Assembly: GCA_019313105.1 (NCBI GenBank)
Contig: JAFDBW010000097.1
Span: 1 to 9,254 of the forward strand
Length of the DNA stretch: 9,254 bases
Origin: Deltaproteobacteria bacterium
Lineage (GTDB): Bacteria > Desulfobacterota > Desulfuromonadia > Desulfuromonadales > BM103
Direction: 5' to 3'
The translations under genes and the position numbers were made by a program. Every line of letters starts with the position of its first letter. Within the stretch, counting starts at the first letter, position 1. Of the stretch, positions 1 to 5,796 are shown in pieces. A model generated the notes under the pieces. It did not search any database. It was not told the DNA's origin and saw nothing but the letters and a program-made list of their open reading frames with translations.

Positions 1-255
1 CATGGCAATCCCGTCGCAAACCCCCGGGATACCGAAAATAAAGGAGTGCCCTCCACCTGTGTGGACACCTTTTTCGATGAAACGCTCAAGATCGCGCATG
101 CCCGTATGACCCGGGATCAAATCTGTGAAAGATGAGGCAATCCCGATAAAGGGTTTTCCCATCTCCTCCTGCGGGACACCTGTCCCCTTCAATAAGGCCC
201 GATGCGGTGTACGTTCAAATCCCTGGGTGATGGCACTGCTACGTTTCTGGGTCAT
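1..255 (-). CDS. ilvD: Dihydroxy-acid dehydratase, N-terminal 85 residues (runs off the left edge)
   Basis: The reading frame starts at the ATG complementary to 253-255 and stays open to base 1, giving 85 residues. The N-terminal pattern of IlvD is plain: RSSAITQGFERTPHRALL near residues 5-22, then KPFIGIASSFTDLIPGH (about 34-50), and a Gly-rich stretch ending in GVCDGIAM (about 78-85), where the Asp belongs to the metal-binding site of the family. The PGH at about 48-50 stands where many dehydratases have a cluster-ligand PCN, so this is the PGH-type N-terminus, as in E. coli IlvD. The enzyme dehydrates dihydroxy-acids to 2-oxo acids in valine, isoleucine and leucine synthesis, in the cytoplasm, using an Fe-S cluster. 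An AGGAGGAG-rich Shine-Dalgarno lies about 9-11 nt upstream. It has its own promoter, separated from the upstream operon by a terminator. The related sugar-acid dehydratases (Edd type) are less likely from this N-terminus. Confidence 0.9.
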   Translation of the reverse strand, partial: MTQKRSSAITQGFERTPHRALLKGTGVPQEEMGKPFIGIASSFTDLIPGHTGMRDLERFIEKGVHTGGGHSFIFGIPGVCDGIAM

Positions 256-310
256 TTGCTCTCTCTCCTCCTGGACAATAACTCTGTTCTATCGATCAAG
301 ATATCCGCTC

Positions 311-339
311 TTTATACCCGCGTAAAACCCCTAGGTAAA
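311..339 (-). promoter_or_regulatory. Sigma70-like promoter of ilvD
   Basis: Read on the minus strand, TTTACC (334-339) and TATAAA (311-316) are separated by exactly 17 bp. Transcription would start near 304, leaving about a 50-nt leader before the ilvD ATG. No leader peptide or attenuator is visible in that leader. The match and spacing are good, but this is inferred from sequence only. Confidence 0.6.
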
Positions 340-343
340 CGGC

Positions 344-387
344 AAAAACAAAAAAACCGAATGTTTCTTCACCGGCGTGGCCATTCG
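344..387 (-). terminator. Possible second, weaker terminator downstream of the operon
   Basis: On the minus strand CGAATG (382-387) can pair with CATTCG (358-363), with a weak CAC/GTG stem inside. The pairing is followed directly by G and a run of seven T, a G, and five more T (344-356). The stem is only 6 bp with an imperfect interior, so it would be a back-up to the stronger hairpin just upstream. The T-run itself may instead serve as an AT-rich element upstream of the ilvD promoter. Confidence 0.35.
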
Positions 388-395
388 TTGCAGAT

Positions 396-426
396 AAACA
401 AAACAGGGGCCGAAAACCGGCCCCTG
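396..426 (-). terminator. Rho-independent terminator of the rpsB-to-DUF465 cluster
   Basis: An 8-bp GC-rich stem pairs 404-411 with 419-426; an extra G-C pair at 412/418 leaves an AAAAC loop. Reading the minus strand, the stem is followed by TTTTGTTT (396-403). It sits 25 nt after the stop of the DUF465 gene, as expected for an operon end. Confidence 0.85.
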
Positions 427-450
427 CAGAATCTGTAATGTCGCAAATGT

Positions 451-672
451 TTACTGACGGTAATCTCGAAGGATGACTTCCATTTCGTCTTTACCAGCCA
501 GCTTCAGCTTCTGTATTTTTTTCCGCTCGAAATCTTCCTCGGGGGTCAGGTAGTTTCTCTCATCCAGGTCCTGGAGCTGTTTTTCAAATAACAAGTGTTG
601 TTCATGCAGCTTTCTGAATCTTGGGTTTTCTTCACTCAAGCGTTGGATCAAATCCATGTCATTCTCTGCCAT
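451..672 (-). CDS. Small DUF465 / YdcH-family protein
   Basis: This encodes 73 residues and starts at the ATG at 670-672, chosen because a full AGGAGGTG Shine-Dalgarno lies 4-5 nt upstream. The open frame extends further up to 828, but that part overlaps tsaB and is not family-like. The protein is highly charged and predicted almost wholly helical: ENPRFRKLHEQHLLFEKQL (about 15-33) reads as one amphipathic helix. A turn at YLTPEED (41-47) leads into a second helix, KKIQKLKLAGKDEMEVILRD. This two-helix hairpin with the P-rF-L-H-L spacing and the K-K-KLK-KDE region is typical of DUF465/YdcH proteins (Pfam PF04325), whose molecular role is not established. There is no signal peptide and no membrane segment, so it is probably cytoplasmic. 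It follows tsaB by 73 bp, has a candidate promoter of its own, and is followed by the cluster terminator. Confidence 0.85.
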   Translation of the reverse strand: MAENDMDLIQRLSEENPRFRKLHEQHLLFEKQLQDLDERNYLTPEEDFERKKIQKLKLAGKDEMEVILRDYRQ

Positions 673-719
673 GAGCACCTCCTGAGTTGGTAAGAATAAA
701 ATATACGAACGGTACGTAA

Positions 720-749
720 AAAATAACGAACGGGCCACCGGGTTGTCAA
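720..749 (-). promoter_or_regulatory. Candidate promoter for the DUF465 gene
   Basis: On the minus strand a consensus TTGACA (744-749), overlapping the last codons and stop of tsaB, is followed after 18 bp by TATTTT (720-725). Transcription would start near 713, about 40 nt before the ATG. The -35 element is perfect but the -10 is mediocre. The following 50 bp are AT-rich, unlike the surrounding genes. Confidence 0.45.
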
Positions 750-1459
750 CCAGTATTCCCCGATTTTTTCTTGTTATGCAAATTAAGTTCGGCTTCCGAA
801 GGCCGAAGGTAATTGGGCAGCAATTCATCTGCCGTGCATGTGCGTCCTGCCTCCCACTTCCGCAGGGCCAGAGCGGCCGCTCCAGCAGCGCGTGGCAGGT
901 TCATAAATGCTGGCGCGAAATGCGCCCGACCACCCAGTTTCCTGACGATCAAAGTTCTATATAGCTGAGCACCGTTACCCACAAAAAGAGTCTCACCAAC
1001 GACCCCGGCCAAAAATAGGTCGGGTCCGACCACTTTTTCTTCCGTGACCGGATGAGGATATCCACCTTCCCATCGGTAACTGGCCGTGTAAACTTCCTGC
1101 TTGCGCGCGTCCAGCATGACACAGACCGGCAGACCGGCGAATGGCAGCTGCATGGCGAGACACTGCAGGGACGATATGCCGAGCAACGGACATCCCGTAA
1201 CCAAAGACAGCCCCTTGGCCGTGGCCAAGCCTACCCGCAATCCGGTAAAAGAACCCGGTCCCTGTACTACGGCGATGGCGTCAAGATCGGCTTTTTTGAC
1301 CTCGGTTTTGTCCAGCAAATCCTCAATCGACTGCAGCAACCATTCCGTCGGGGTTTTCCTTACATCGAGGTTGAGCTCTGCGAGCAGACGCTCACCGGCA
1401 GTCAATGCGATACTGCCTGCGGGCGATGCAGTCTGAATGGTCAACAAAGTCGGAGACAC
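746..1459 (-). CDS. tsaB: tRNA threonylcarbamoyladenosine biosynthesis protein TsaB
   Basis: This encodes 237 residues. TsaB is the inactive ASKHA-fold partner of TsaD in the complex that transfers threonylcarbamoyl to A37 of ANN-decoding tRNAs, making t6A. The hallmark QGPGSFTGLRVGLATAKGL is at 66-84. It is preceded by an actin-like N-terminal strand (LLTIQTASPAGSIAL, 5-19) and followed by MLDARKQEVYTA (115-126) and the usual C-terminal YLRPSEAE (217-224). Length is close to the family norm of about 230. The start is GTG at 1457-1459, one base after the rseP stop. No ATG lies nearby and the Shine-Dalgarno is weak (GGGAA inside the rseP end), which suggests translational coupling to rseP. The first strand has Gln where most family members have Asp (IDTS/IDTA), and the usual His-Ser/Thr of the next helix is replaced by KTPTEW (35-40). 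These are divergences, not signs of decay. Confidence 0.93.
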   Translation of the reverse strand: MSPTLLTIQTASPAGSIALTAGERLLAELNLDVRKTPTEWLLQSIEDLLDKTEVKKADLDAIAVVQGPGSFTGLRVGLATAKGLSLVTGCPLLGISSLQCLAMQLPFAGLPVCVMLDARKQEVYTASYRWEGGYPHPVTEEKVVGPDLFLAGVVGETLFVGNGAQLYRTLIVRKLGGRAHFAPAFMNLPRAAGAAALALRKWEAGRTCTADELLPNYLRPSEAELNLHNKKKSGNTG

Positions 1460-1460
1460 G

Positions 1461-2783
1461 TCAATTCCCGATCATGCGCACGATATCGTTGTAGAAGGCC
1501 AGGACCATCAACATGATCAACAGAATCAACCCAAGCTGTTGCGCCCATTCACGGGCACGCAGTGAGAGTGGTCTGCGGAAAACCATTTCGAACGTGTAAA
1601 AGAAGAGATGGCCGCCATCCAGGATCGGGATCGGCAGCAGGTTGAGAATCCCCAGCTGGATACTGAGAAAAGCCAGGACACTCAATATGCTCGAAATATC
1701 CGTCTGTGCAGCCTGACCGGCAATCTGCACCACGGTAATCGGCCCACCGATATTACTGGTCGAGACATGGCCGGCAAACAGCTTCTGGATAAAGACCAGT
1801 GTCAACTCTATCAGATCCATACTGCGCCCGGCACCGGCCTTGATAGACTCTCCAAGGGAGAAGCGCTTGAACACGGTATCCTGATTCGGTGCAATACCGA
1901 TCAGGTAACTGTTACTATCGTCAACCTGTTCAGGAACAATTTGGAACGAAAGCCTTTCCTGATTGCGTTCGACAACGATCGTCACCGGTTGTTTCCCGAC
2001 CTCCTGAATCGCATCCTTGAGTTCGTACCACGAGACGATCTCACGCTCACCGATGAAGACGATTCTATCCCCGGCTTCGAGGCCCGCCTCGACCGCCGGC
2101 ATACCCGGAGCAAGGCTACCGATTACGGCCTCCTGGTCCGGTAAAAGACCGATCGACTGGAGACCTTCCAGGGCGCCATGCTCCGGAGCGATGGTCAGTT
2201 CAGAGTCCTGGCCTGAACGATCAAGGACAAAAACAATCGGCTCACCGGCACTGTTCACCAACGCCGGTCCGGTATCAGTCCAGGTTGCCACCTTGTGACC
2301 GCTGATTTGAACGATGCAGTCGCCTTTATGAAAACCGGCTGCTTCAGCCTCTGAGCCAGGAATCACATAACCGACACATGGAGGTTCTTCGAGGTAGGCC
2401 GGCAAGTTGACCCCGACCAGATACGCAAGGGGCAGAACCAGGAAGGGCAAAATAAGGTTCATGGCCGGTCCAGCAGCGACAATTGCCATTCGCCGGGCAA
2501 TGCTTTGTTTGGCAAAAGAGCGCTGCTCTTCATCAGGAGAGATCTCCGCATCCTCGCCCTGTTCGCCACCGCCTTCGCCGAGCATCTGCACATAACCGCC
2601 GAGTGGGATGGCGCAAACCATGTATTCGGTCTCACCCCATCGCCGCGAGACAAGGCGGGGACCGAAGCCAAGGGAAAATTTCAGCACCTTGACGCCACAG
2701 AATTTCGCGACACAGAAATGTCCTAGTTCATGGACAAAGACCAGAATGCCCAGCATCACAATGCCGGCTGCGATAGTTATCAT
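1461..2783 (-). CDS. rseP: Site-2 protease RseP (M50 zinc metalloprotease)
   Basis: This encodes 440 residues, close to the 450 of E. coli RseP. The protein cleaves membrane-spanning substrates within the inner membrane; in E. coli it is the second cut of anti-sigmaE RseA and also clears signal peptides. The zinc site HELGH is at 18-22 in the first membrane segment, followed by GFGPRL near 39-44. Two PDZ-like domains follow a second membrane segment, at roughly 135-205 and 220-290. The third zinc ligand lies in NLLPIPILDGG (381-391, Asp389), after NIGGP, and a final hydrophobic helix precedes the C-terminus. All catalytic motifs are present. The ATG overlaps the dxr stop (ATGA), and AAGGAG at 2794-2799 lies about 10 nt upstream. 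The natural substrate here is unknown: no sigmaE/RseA genes are in view. Confidence 0.96.
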   Translation of the reverse strand: MITIAAGIVMLGILVFVHELGHFCVAKFCGVKVLKFSLGFGPRLVSRRWGETEYMVCAIPLGGYVQMLGEGGGEQGEDAEISPDEEQRSFAKQSIARRMAIVAAGPAMNLILPFLVLPLAYLVGVNLPAYLEEPPCVGYVIPGSEAEAAGFHKGDCIVQISGHKVATWTDTGPALVNSAGEPIVFVLDRSGQDSELTIAPEHGALEGLQSIGLLPDQEAVIGSLAPGMPAVEAGLEAGDRIVFIGEREIVSWYELKDAIQEVGKQPVTIVVERNQERLSFQIVPEQVDDSNSYLIGIAPNQDTVFKRFSLGESIKAGAGRSMDLIELTLVFIQKLFAGHVSTSNIGGPITVVQIAGQAAQTDISSILSVLAFLSIQLGILNLLPIPILDGGHLFFYTFEMVFRRPLSLRAREWAQQLGLILLIMLMVLAFYNDIVRMIGN

Positions 2784-3952
2784 GCGTAGGAAGCTCCTTG
2801 AATATCATCAATAACTGATACAGCCATCTGTCTCGCCCATGAATCTGCAACCAGGACTTTATCCAACCCATCCACGGCAGTGCACGAGTGCCCTTCCATC
2901 ACCATCGATATGACCCGCGGGATGTCAAGAAACCCGATCTTTTCCTGTAAAAAAGCATCTACGGAAATCTCGTTGGCGGCGTTCAGTACGGCAGGCGTTG
3001 TGCCGCCACGGCGAATGGCTTGATAGGCGAGATCGAGACACGGGAAACACTTCCGGTCAGGCGCAGAGAAGTGCAGTTTTCCGAGCCGGCAAAGATCCAG
3101 GGGCGGCAAATCCAGAGGCAGCCGCTCCGGGTAACTGAGTGCGTAGGCAATCGGTGTTTTCATGTCAGGGATCCCGAGCTGTGCCATCACGGCCCCGTCA
3201 ACATATTCGACCATGGAATGAACAATGCTTTCCGGGTGGATGTGTACCGCTATCTTGTCGACCGGCAGGTTGAACAGCCAGTGGGCTTCAATCACTTCCA
3301 GGCCCTTGTTCATCATGGTCGCTGAATCGATGGTGATCTTTCTACCCATGGTCCAGTTGGGATGGGCCAAAGCATCTTTGGGAGTCACCCCGCACAGGTC
3401 ATCAATCGACCAGTTGCGGAAAGGTCCGCCGGATGCCGTCAGAATCAGACGACGGACATCTCTCTTGCGATGCCCTTCAAGCGACTGGTAAATAGCCGAG
3501 TGCTCGCTGTCCACCGGGAAAAGCTTGCAGCCGGACTTCGCCACGGCGGCCATCACAAGTTCACCGGCGATCACTAGGGTCTCCTTGTTGGCCAGGGCGA
3601 TATGACGCCCCGCTTCAATGGCGCAAAGGGTTGGCTCCAGGCCGGCTGCACCGACAATTGCCGAGACGACCATCTCGGCAGGAGATTCAGCCGCGCAGGC
3701 CATCAGCCCTTTCGTGCCGTACAGAACCTGAGGTCCATTGGAACCGATCCTCTGTTCAAGGAGTCGGGCATTTTCCTGGTCGGGGACAGCAACCATTATG
3801 GGAGAAAAACGGCCAATCTGCTCTTCAAGCAAAGCCAGGTTACGGCCTGCGGTCAGCGCAACGACCTGAAAGCGATGCGGATGTTCAGAAACTATTTCAA
3901 GCGTGCTCACACCGATTGAGCCGGTCGAACCCAGGATGGCCAATCGTCTCAT
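2780..3952 (-). CDS. dxr: 1-deoxy-D-xylulose 5-phosphate reductoisomerase
   Basis: This encodes 390 residues, about the usual 390-400. The enzyme rearranges and reduces DXP to 2-C-methyl-D-erythritol 4-phosphate with NADPH, the committed step of the MEP isoprenoid pathway, in the cytosol. The NADPH-binding loop GSTGSIG is at 8-14 and ANKE at 121-124. The divalent-metal site includes DSEHSAI (148-154) and the Glu of NKGLE (215-219). The flexible substrate loop lies around HPNWTMG (197-203) with KITIDSATM after it, and SGGPFR is at 174-179. All active-site motifs are intact. I chose the ATG at 3950-3952, which overlaps the cdsA stop (ATGA) and gives the normal MRRLAILGSTG start; an in-frame ATG four codons upstream (3964) has no better ribosome site. 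It supplies precursors for UppS, encoded two genes upstream. Confidence 0.97.
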   Translation of the reverse strand: MRRLAILGSTGSIGVSTLEIVSEHPHRFQVVALTAGRNLALLEEQIGRFSPIMVAVPDQENARLLEQRIGSNGPQVLYGTKGLMACAAESPAEMVVSAIVGAAGLEPTLCAIEAGRHIALANKETLVIAGELVMAAVAKSGCKLFPVDSEHSAIYQSLEGHRKRDVRRLILTASGGPFRNWSIDDLCGVTPKDALAHPNWTMGRKITIDSATMMNKGLEVIEAHWLFNLPVDKIAVHIHPESIVHSMVEYVDGAVMAQLGIPDMKTPIAYALSYPERLPLDLPPLDLCRLGKLHFSAPDRKCFPCLDLAYQAIRRGGTTPAVLNAANEISVDAFLQEKIGFLDIPRVISMVMEGHSCTAVDGLDKVLVADSWARQMAVSVIDDIQGASYA

Positions 3953-4749
3953 GCAAACACCCATGCTGCGTAATAGTAGGTTAACGGAAAAGCGAACAGC
4001 AGGCTGTCGAGACGGTCGAGGAGGCCACCATGACCGGGGATAAGTGACCCTGAGTCTTTAACCCCGAAACTGCGTTTCAGCAACGATTCGACCAGGTCAC
4101 CAAGTTGGCTGAAGGCGCCGACCCCGATGCCTAGAAGCAAGACGTCCAGCGTGCTTAGCGCATCAAAAAAACAGTATTTACAGATCGCTACACCCAGGAC
4201 ACCGCCGACCAACCCGCCGACTGAGCCCTCGATACTCTTTTTCGGGCTAACGGCTTCGTAAAGACGGTGCTTGCCAAACTTCCTGCCGATAAAATAGGCC
4301 ATACTATCACTTGCCATGACCAGAAAAAGAACCAGGAATATCCAGTTGCGGCCATCTGGCAGAGCGCGAAGCAGCACTGCATGGGCAAGCAACACAGGGA
4401 TATACAGGATACCGAGCAGGCTGACTGCAAGATCTCGGCTGACCGTTTGGATATCTTGGAAACGGAAAAGATAAACCAGGGTCAGGAGAAGAAACGGCAG
4501 GACGACGCTTAACAGGAGGGCCGAAGGACTGGTGGCATAAACAATCCCGAGGCAGCAGAAGATCCCGGCAATAATCGACAATGAGCCTTCAAGACGGCGC
4601 TCTGCCGGCAGCGCCATGCGGTAGAATTCCTGTAAAGCTAGGGCACTGATGACGAACAGAAGTCCAGAGAACAGTCCTGGACTGGCATAAAAAACACAGA
4701 GGACCAGTATCGGCAATGCAATAATTGCTGTGATGATCCGTTCTTTAAT
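3949..4749 (-). CDS. cdsA: Phosphatidate cytidylyltransferase (CDP-diglyceride synthase), probable ATT start
   Basis: This encodes 266 residues from the start proposed here. CdsA makes CDP-diacylglycerol from phosphatidate and CTP in the inner membrane, the branch point for phosphatidylglycerol, cardiolipin and phosphatidylethanolamine. The N-terminus is a hydrophobic helix directly after KERIITA. Several further membrane helices follow, and the C-terminal third carries the CDP-alcohol signature: SDSMAYFIGRKFG, SPKKSIEGSVGG, then GDLVESLLKRSFGVKDSG and PGHGGLLDRLDS. There is no ATG at the expected start. The in-frame ATT at 4747-4749 begins M-KERIITA as in homologues and lies 6 nt after a GGGGAGGGG ribosome site; it overlaps the uppS stop as ATTAA. 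The alternative is GTG at 4792-4794, which adds 15 polar residues, overlaps uppS by 50 nt and has no visible Shine-Dalgarno. Function is certain; the start is likely but unproven. Confidence 0.93.
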   Translation of the reverse strand: MKERIITAIIALPILVLCVFYASPGLFSGLLFVISALALQEFYRMALPAERRLEGSLSIIAGIFCCLGIVYATSPSALLLSVVLPFLLLTLVYLFRFQDIQTVSRDLAVSLLGILYIPVLLAHAVLLRALPDGRNWIFLVLFLVMASDSMAYFIGRKFGKHRLYEAVSPKKSIEGSVGGLVGGVLGVAICKYCFFDALSTLDVLLLGIGVGAFSQLGDLVESLLKRSFGVKDSGSLIPGHGGLLDRLDSLLFAFPLTYYYAAWVFA

Positions 4750-5491
4750 GACGCCCCTCCCCGTCGCTGTCTGCCGTACCGTCCAATTGAGCACCGGTCA
4801 AACCGAAGCGCCGCTGGCGGTTGCTGTAAGCCTGCAGAGCCTGCGTTAACTCGTCGCGAGAGAAATCCGGCCAGAGCGTCTCGGTGAAGTAAAGCTCCGT
4901 ATAGGCTATCTGCCAGAGCAGGAAATTACTGACCCGCATCTCCCCGCTGGTGCGAATCAGCAGGTCCGGGTCCGGGATGTCATGCGTATCGAGTCTGGCG
5001 TCAATATCCTGCTCAGAAAGATCGTCAGGCCGCAGTTTCCCCTCGGCAACATCCCTTGCTAGACTCTGCATAGCCCTCGTCAATTCGTTGCGTGAGCCAT
5101 ATGAAAGAGCCAGGTTCAAGACCATTTTCGTATTATGCTCGGTCTTCGCGATAATGTCCTTGAGGATTTTAACGGTTGCCTCCGGCAGGCGGTCAAGTTC
5201 GCCGATTGCTACCAACCGAATGCCTCTTTCCTGGAGCTGGCTCAACTCCTTTTTCAAAAAGTTGCCGAGCAATCCCATCAGGGCATCGACTTCGTCACGG
5301 GGACGTCCCCAATTTTCCGAACTGAAGGCATACAGAGTCAAGTGACCGATGCCCAGATCGAGACAGTCATCGACGATCCGCTGGACGCTCTCAACACCTT
5401 TACGGTGTCCCAGGATGCGTGGCAGGCGGCGTTTTTCAGCCCAACGGCCATTACCGTCCATAATAATCGCAAGATGTCTGGGAATCTGCAT
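4745..5491 (-). CDS. uppS: Undecaprenyl diphosphate synthase (cis-prenyltransferase)
   Basis: This encodes 248 residues from the chosen ATG at 5489-5491. The enzyme adds eight cis isoprene units to farnesyl diphosphate, giving the C55 lipid carrier for peptidoglycan and O-antigen. The catalytic motif HLAIIMDGNGRW is at 6-17 (Asp12), followed by GHRKG (28-32), YAFSSENW (54-61), SYGSR (130-134), and DPDLLIRTSGEMRVSNFLLW (174-193). YTELYF and LWPDF (197-210) and the C-terminal RRFG follow. All family motifs are present. The frame is open 16 codons further, to a GTG at 5539, without family similarity. The ribosome site for the ATG is poor; GGGG lies 12 nt away. A TTG two codons upstream (5495-5497) is 5 nt from that GGGG and is a possible alternative. 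The 3' end overlaps cdsA by 5 nt. It follows a 305-bp gap that carries a candidate promoter. Confidence 0.96.
   Translation of the reverse strand: MQIPRHLAIIMDGNGRWAEKRRLPRILGHRKGVESVQRIVDDCLDLGIGHLTLYAFSSENWGRPRDEVDALMGLLGNFLKKELSQLQERGIRLVAIGELDRLPEATVKILKDIIAKTEHNTKMVLNLALSYGSRNELTRAMQSLARDVAEGKLRPDDLSEQDIDARLDTHDIPDPDLLIRTSGEMRVSNFLLWQIAYTELYFTETLWPDFSRDELTQALQAYSNRQRRFGLTGAQLDGTADSDGEGRH
4754..4762 (-). promoter_or_regulatory. Strong ribosome binding site that decides the cdsA start
   Basis: The minus strand reads GGGGAGGGG here, inside the last codons of uppS. Its GGAGG core (4756-4760) is 6 nt from the ATT at 4747-4749, ideal spacing. No ATG, GTG or TTG lies in the cdsA frame at a usable distance. 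Confidence 0.6.
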
Positions 5492-5529
5492 AAACAAAAA
5501 TGCCCCGGGCTGATAAAACAAGAGCCTGT

Positions 5530-5559
5530 AAAATATCACAGAGAAGACGAATCAAGCAA
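5530..5559 (-). promoter_or_regulatory. Candidate internal promoter for uppS and the envelope genes
   Basis: On the minus strand TTGCTT (5554-5559) is followed after 18 bp by TATTTT (5530-5535), with TG one base upstream of the -10 (extended -10). Transcription would start near 5523, about 30 nt before the uppS ATG. The -35 is weak. The position, in the only large gap before the uppS-cdsA-dxr-rseP run, supports it. Confidence 0.4.
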
Positions 5560-5569
5560 CCGGATGCTG

Positions 5570-5608
5570 ACCGTCGGAAACGGTAAGGGCGCCCGTCAGG
5601 CGCCCCTT
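5570..5608 (-). other. Two adjacent hairpins in the frr-uppS gap
   Basis: The first on the minus strand pairs 5599-5608 with 5585-5593: nine base pairs, one bulge, a 5-base loop and a very GC-rich stem. Directly after it ACCGT (5580-5584) pairs with ACGGT (5570-5574) around a 5-base loop. No T-run follows either one, so they may be an RNA processing or stability element rather than a terminator. Confidence 0.5.
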
Positions 5609-5704
5609 GCTTCAATCGACATGGCATCTACCGGACAGGTCAACACAGGTCCGACAATCATACAATATTCGTCATTGCGTAAGCCTCTGAGTTTCAACAG
5701 TCAA

Positions 5705-5745
5705 GCCTGCCCGACCCCACGCTATGGAGGTCCCTCGGGCAAGGC
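5705..5745 (-). other. Long imperfect hairpin downstream of frr
   Basis: Positions 5705-5714 pair with 5735-5745 over ten base pairs with one bulged base, GC-rich. The 20-base interior can form a further 5-bp stem (CTCCA with TGGGG, one G-U). It starts about 50 nt after the frr stop. The role is unknown; it could be a 3'-end stability structure for the rpsB-frr transcript or part of a structured RNA. Confidence 0.45.
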
Positions 5746-5796
5746 ATCCAGCAGGCATGATCATGGAAAGGCTGCCATGACCATCACCTGGAGAGA

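Larger units (their letters stand above)
5492..5796. other. 305-bp gap between frr and uppS: hairpins and a promoter, no clear gene
   Basis: This is the longest gene-free stretch inside an otherwise tightly packed cluster. Along the minus strand it holds four things: an inverted repeat TCATGG/CCATGA (5761-5780); a long imperfect hairpin (5705-5745); two adjacent hairpins (5570-5608); and a candidate promoter for uppS (5530-5559). None of the hairpins is followed by a T-run, so no standard terminator ends frr. The only minus-strand reading frames are about 17-34 codons. One, from a TTG at 5695-5697 to a TGA at 5596-5598 (33 residues), contains CPVDAMSIE, reminiscent of the second half of a ferredoxin. 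It has a non-ATG start and only a weak GCAGG upstream, so I do not call it a gene. Confidence 0.6.

Noticed and set aside
673..828. Upstream extension of the DUF465 frame by 52 codons
   Set aside because: It overlaps tsaB, has no family similarity, and the ATG at 670-672 has a perfect ribosome site.
1608..2144. A 178-codon plus-strand open frame
   Set aside because: Antisense to the rseP C-terminal half; no supporting features.
5492..5796. A cyclic-di-GMP (GEMM) or other known riboswitch in the frr-uppS gap
   Set aside because: GEMM elements are common in Geobacter-like genomes, but I find none of their conserved core strings here, and no other riboswitch core I recognise.
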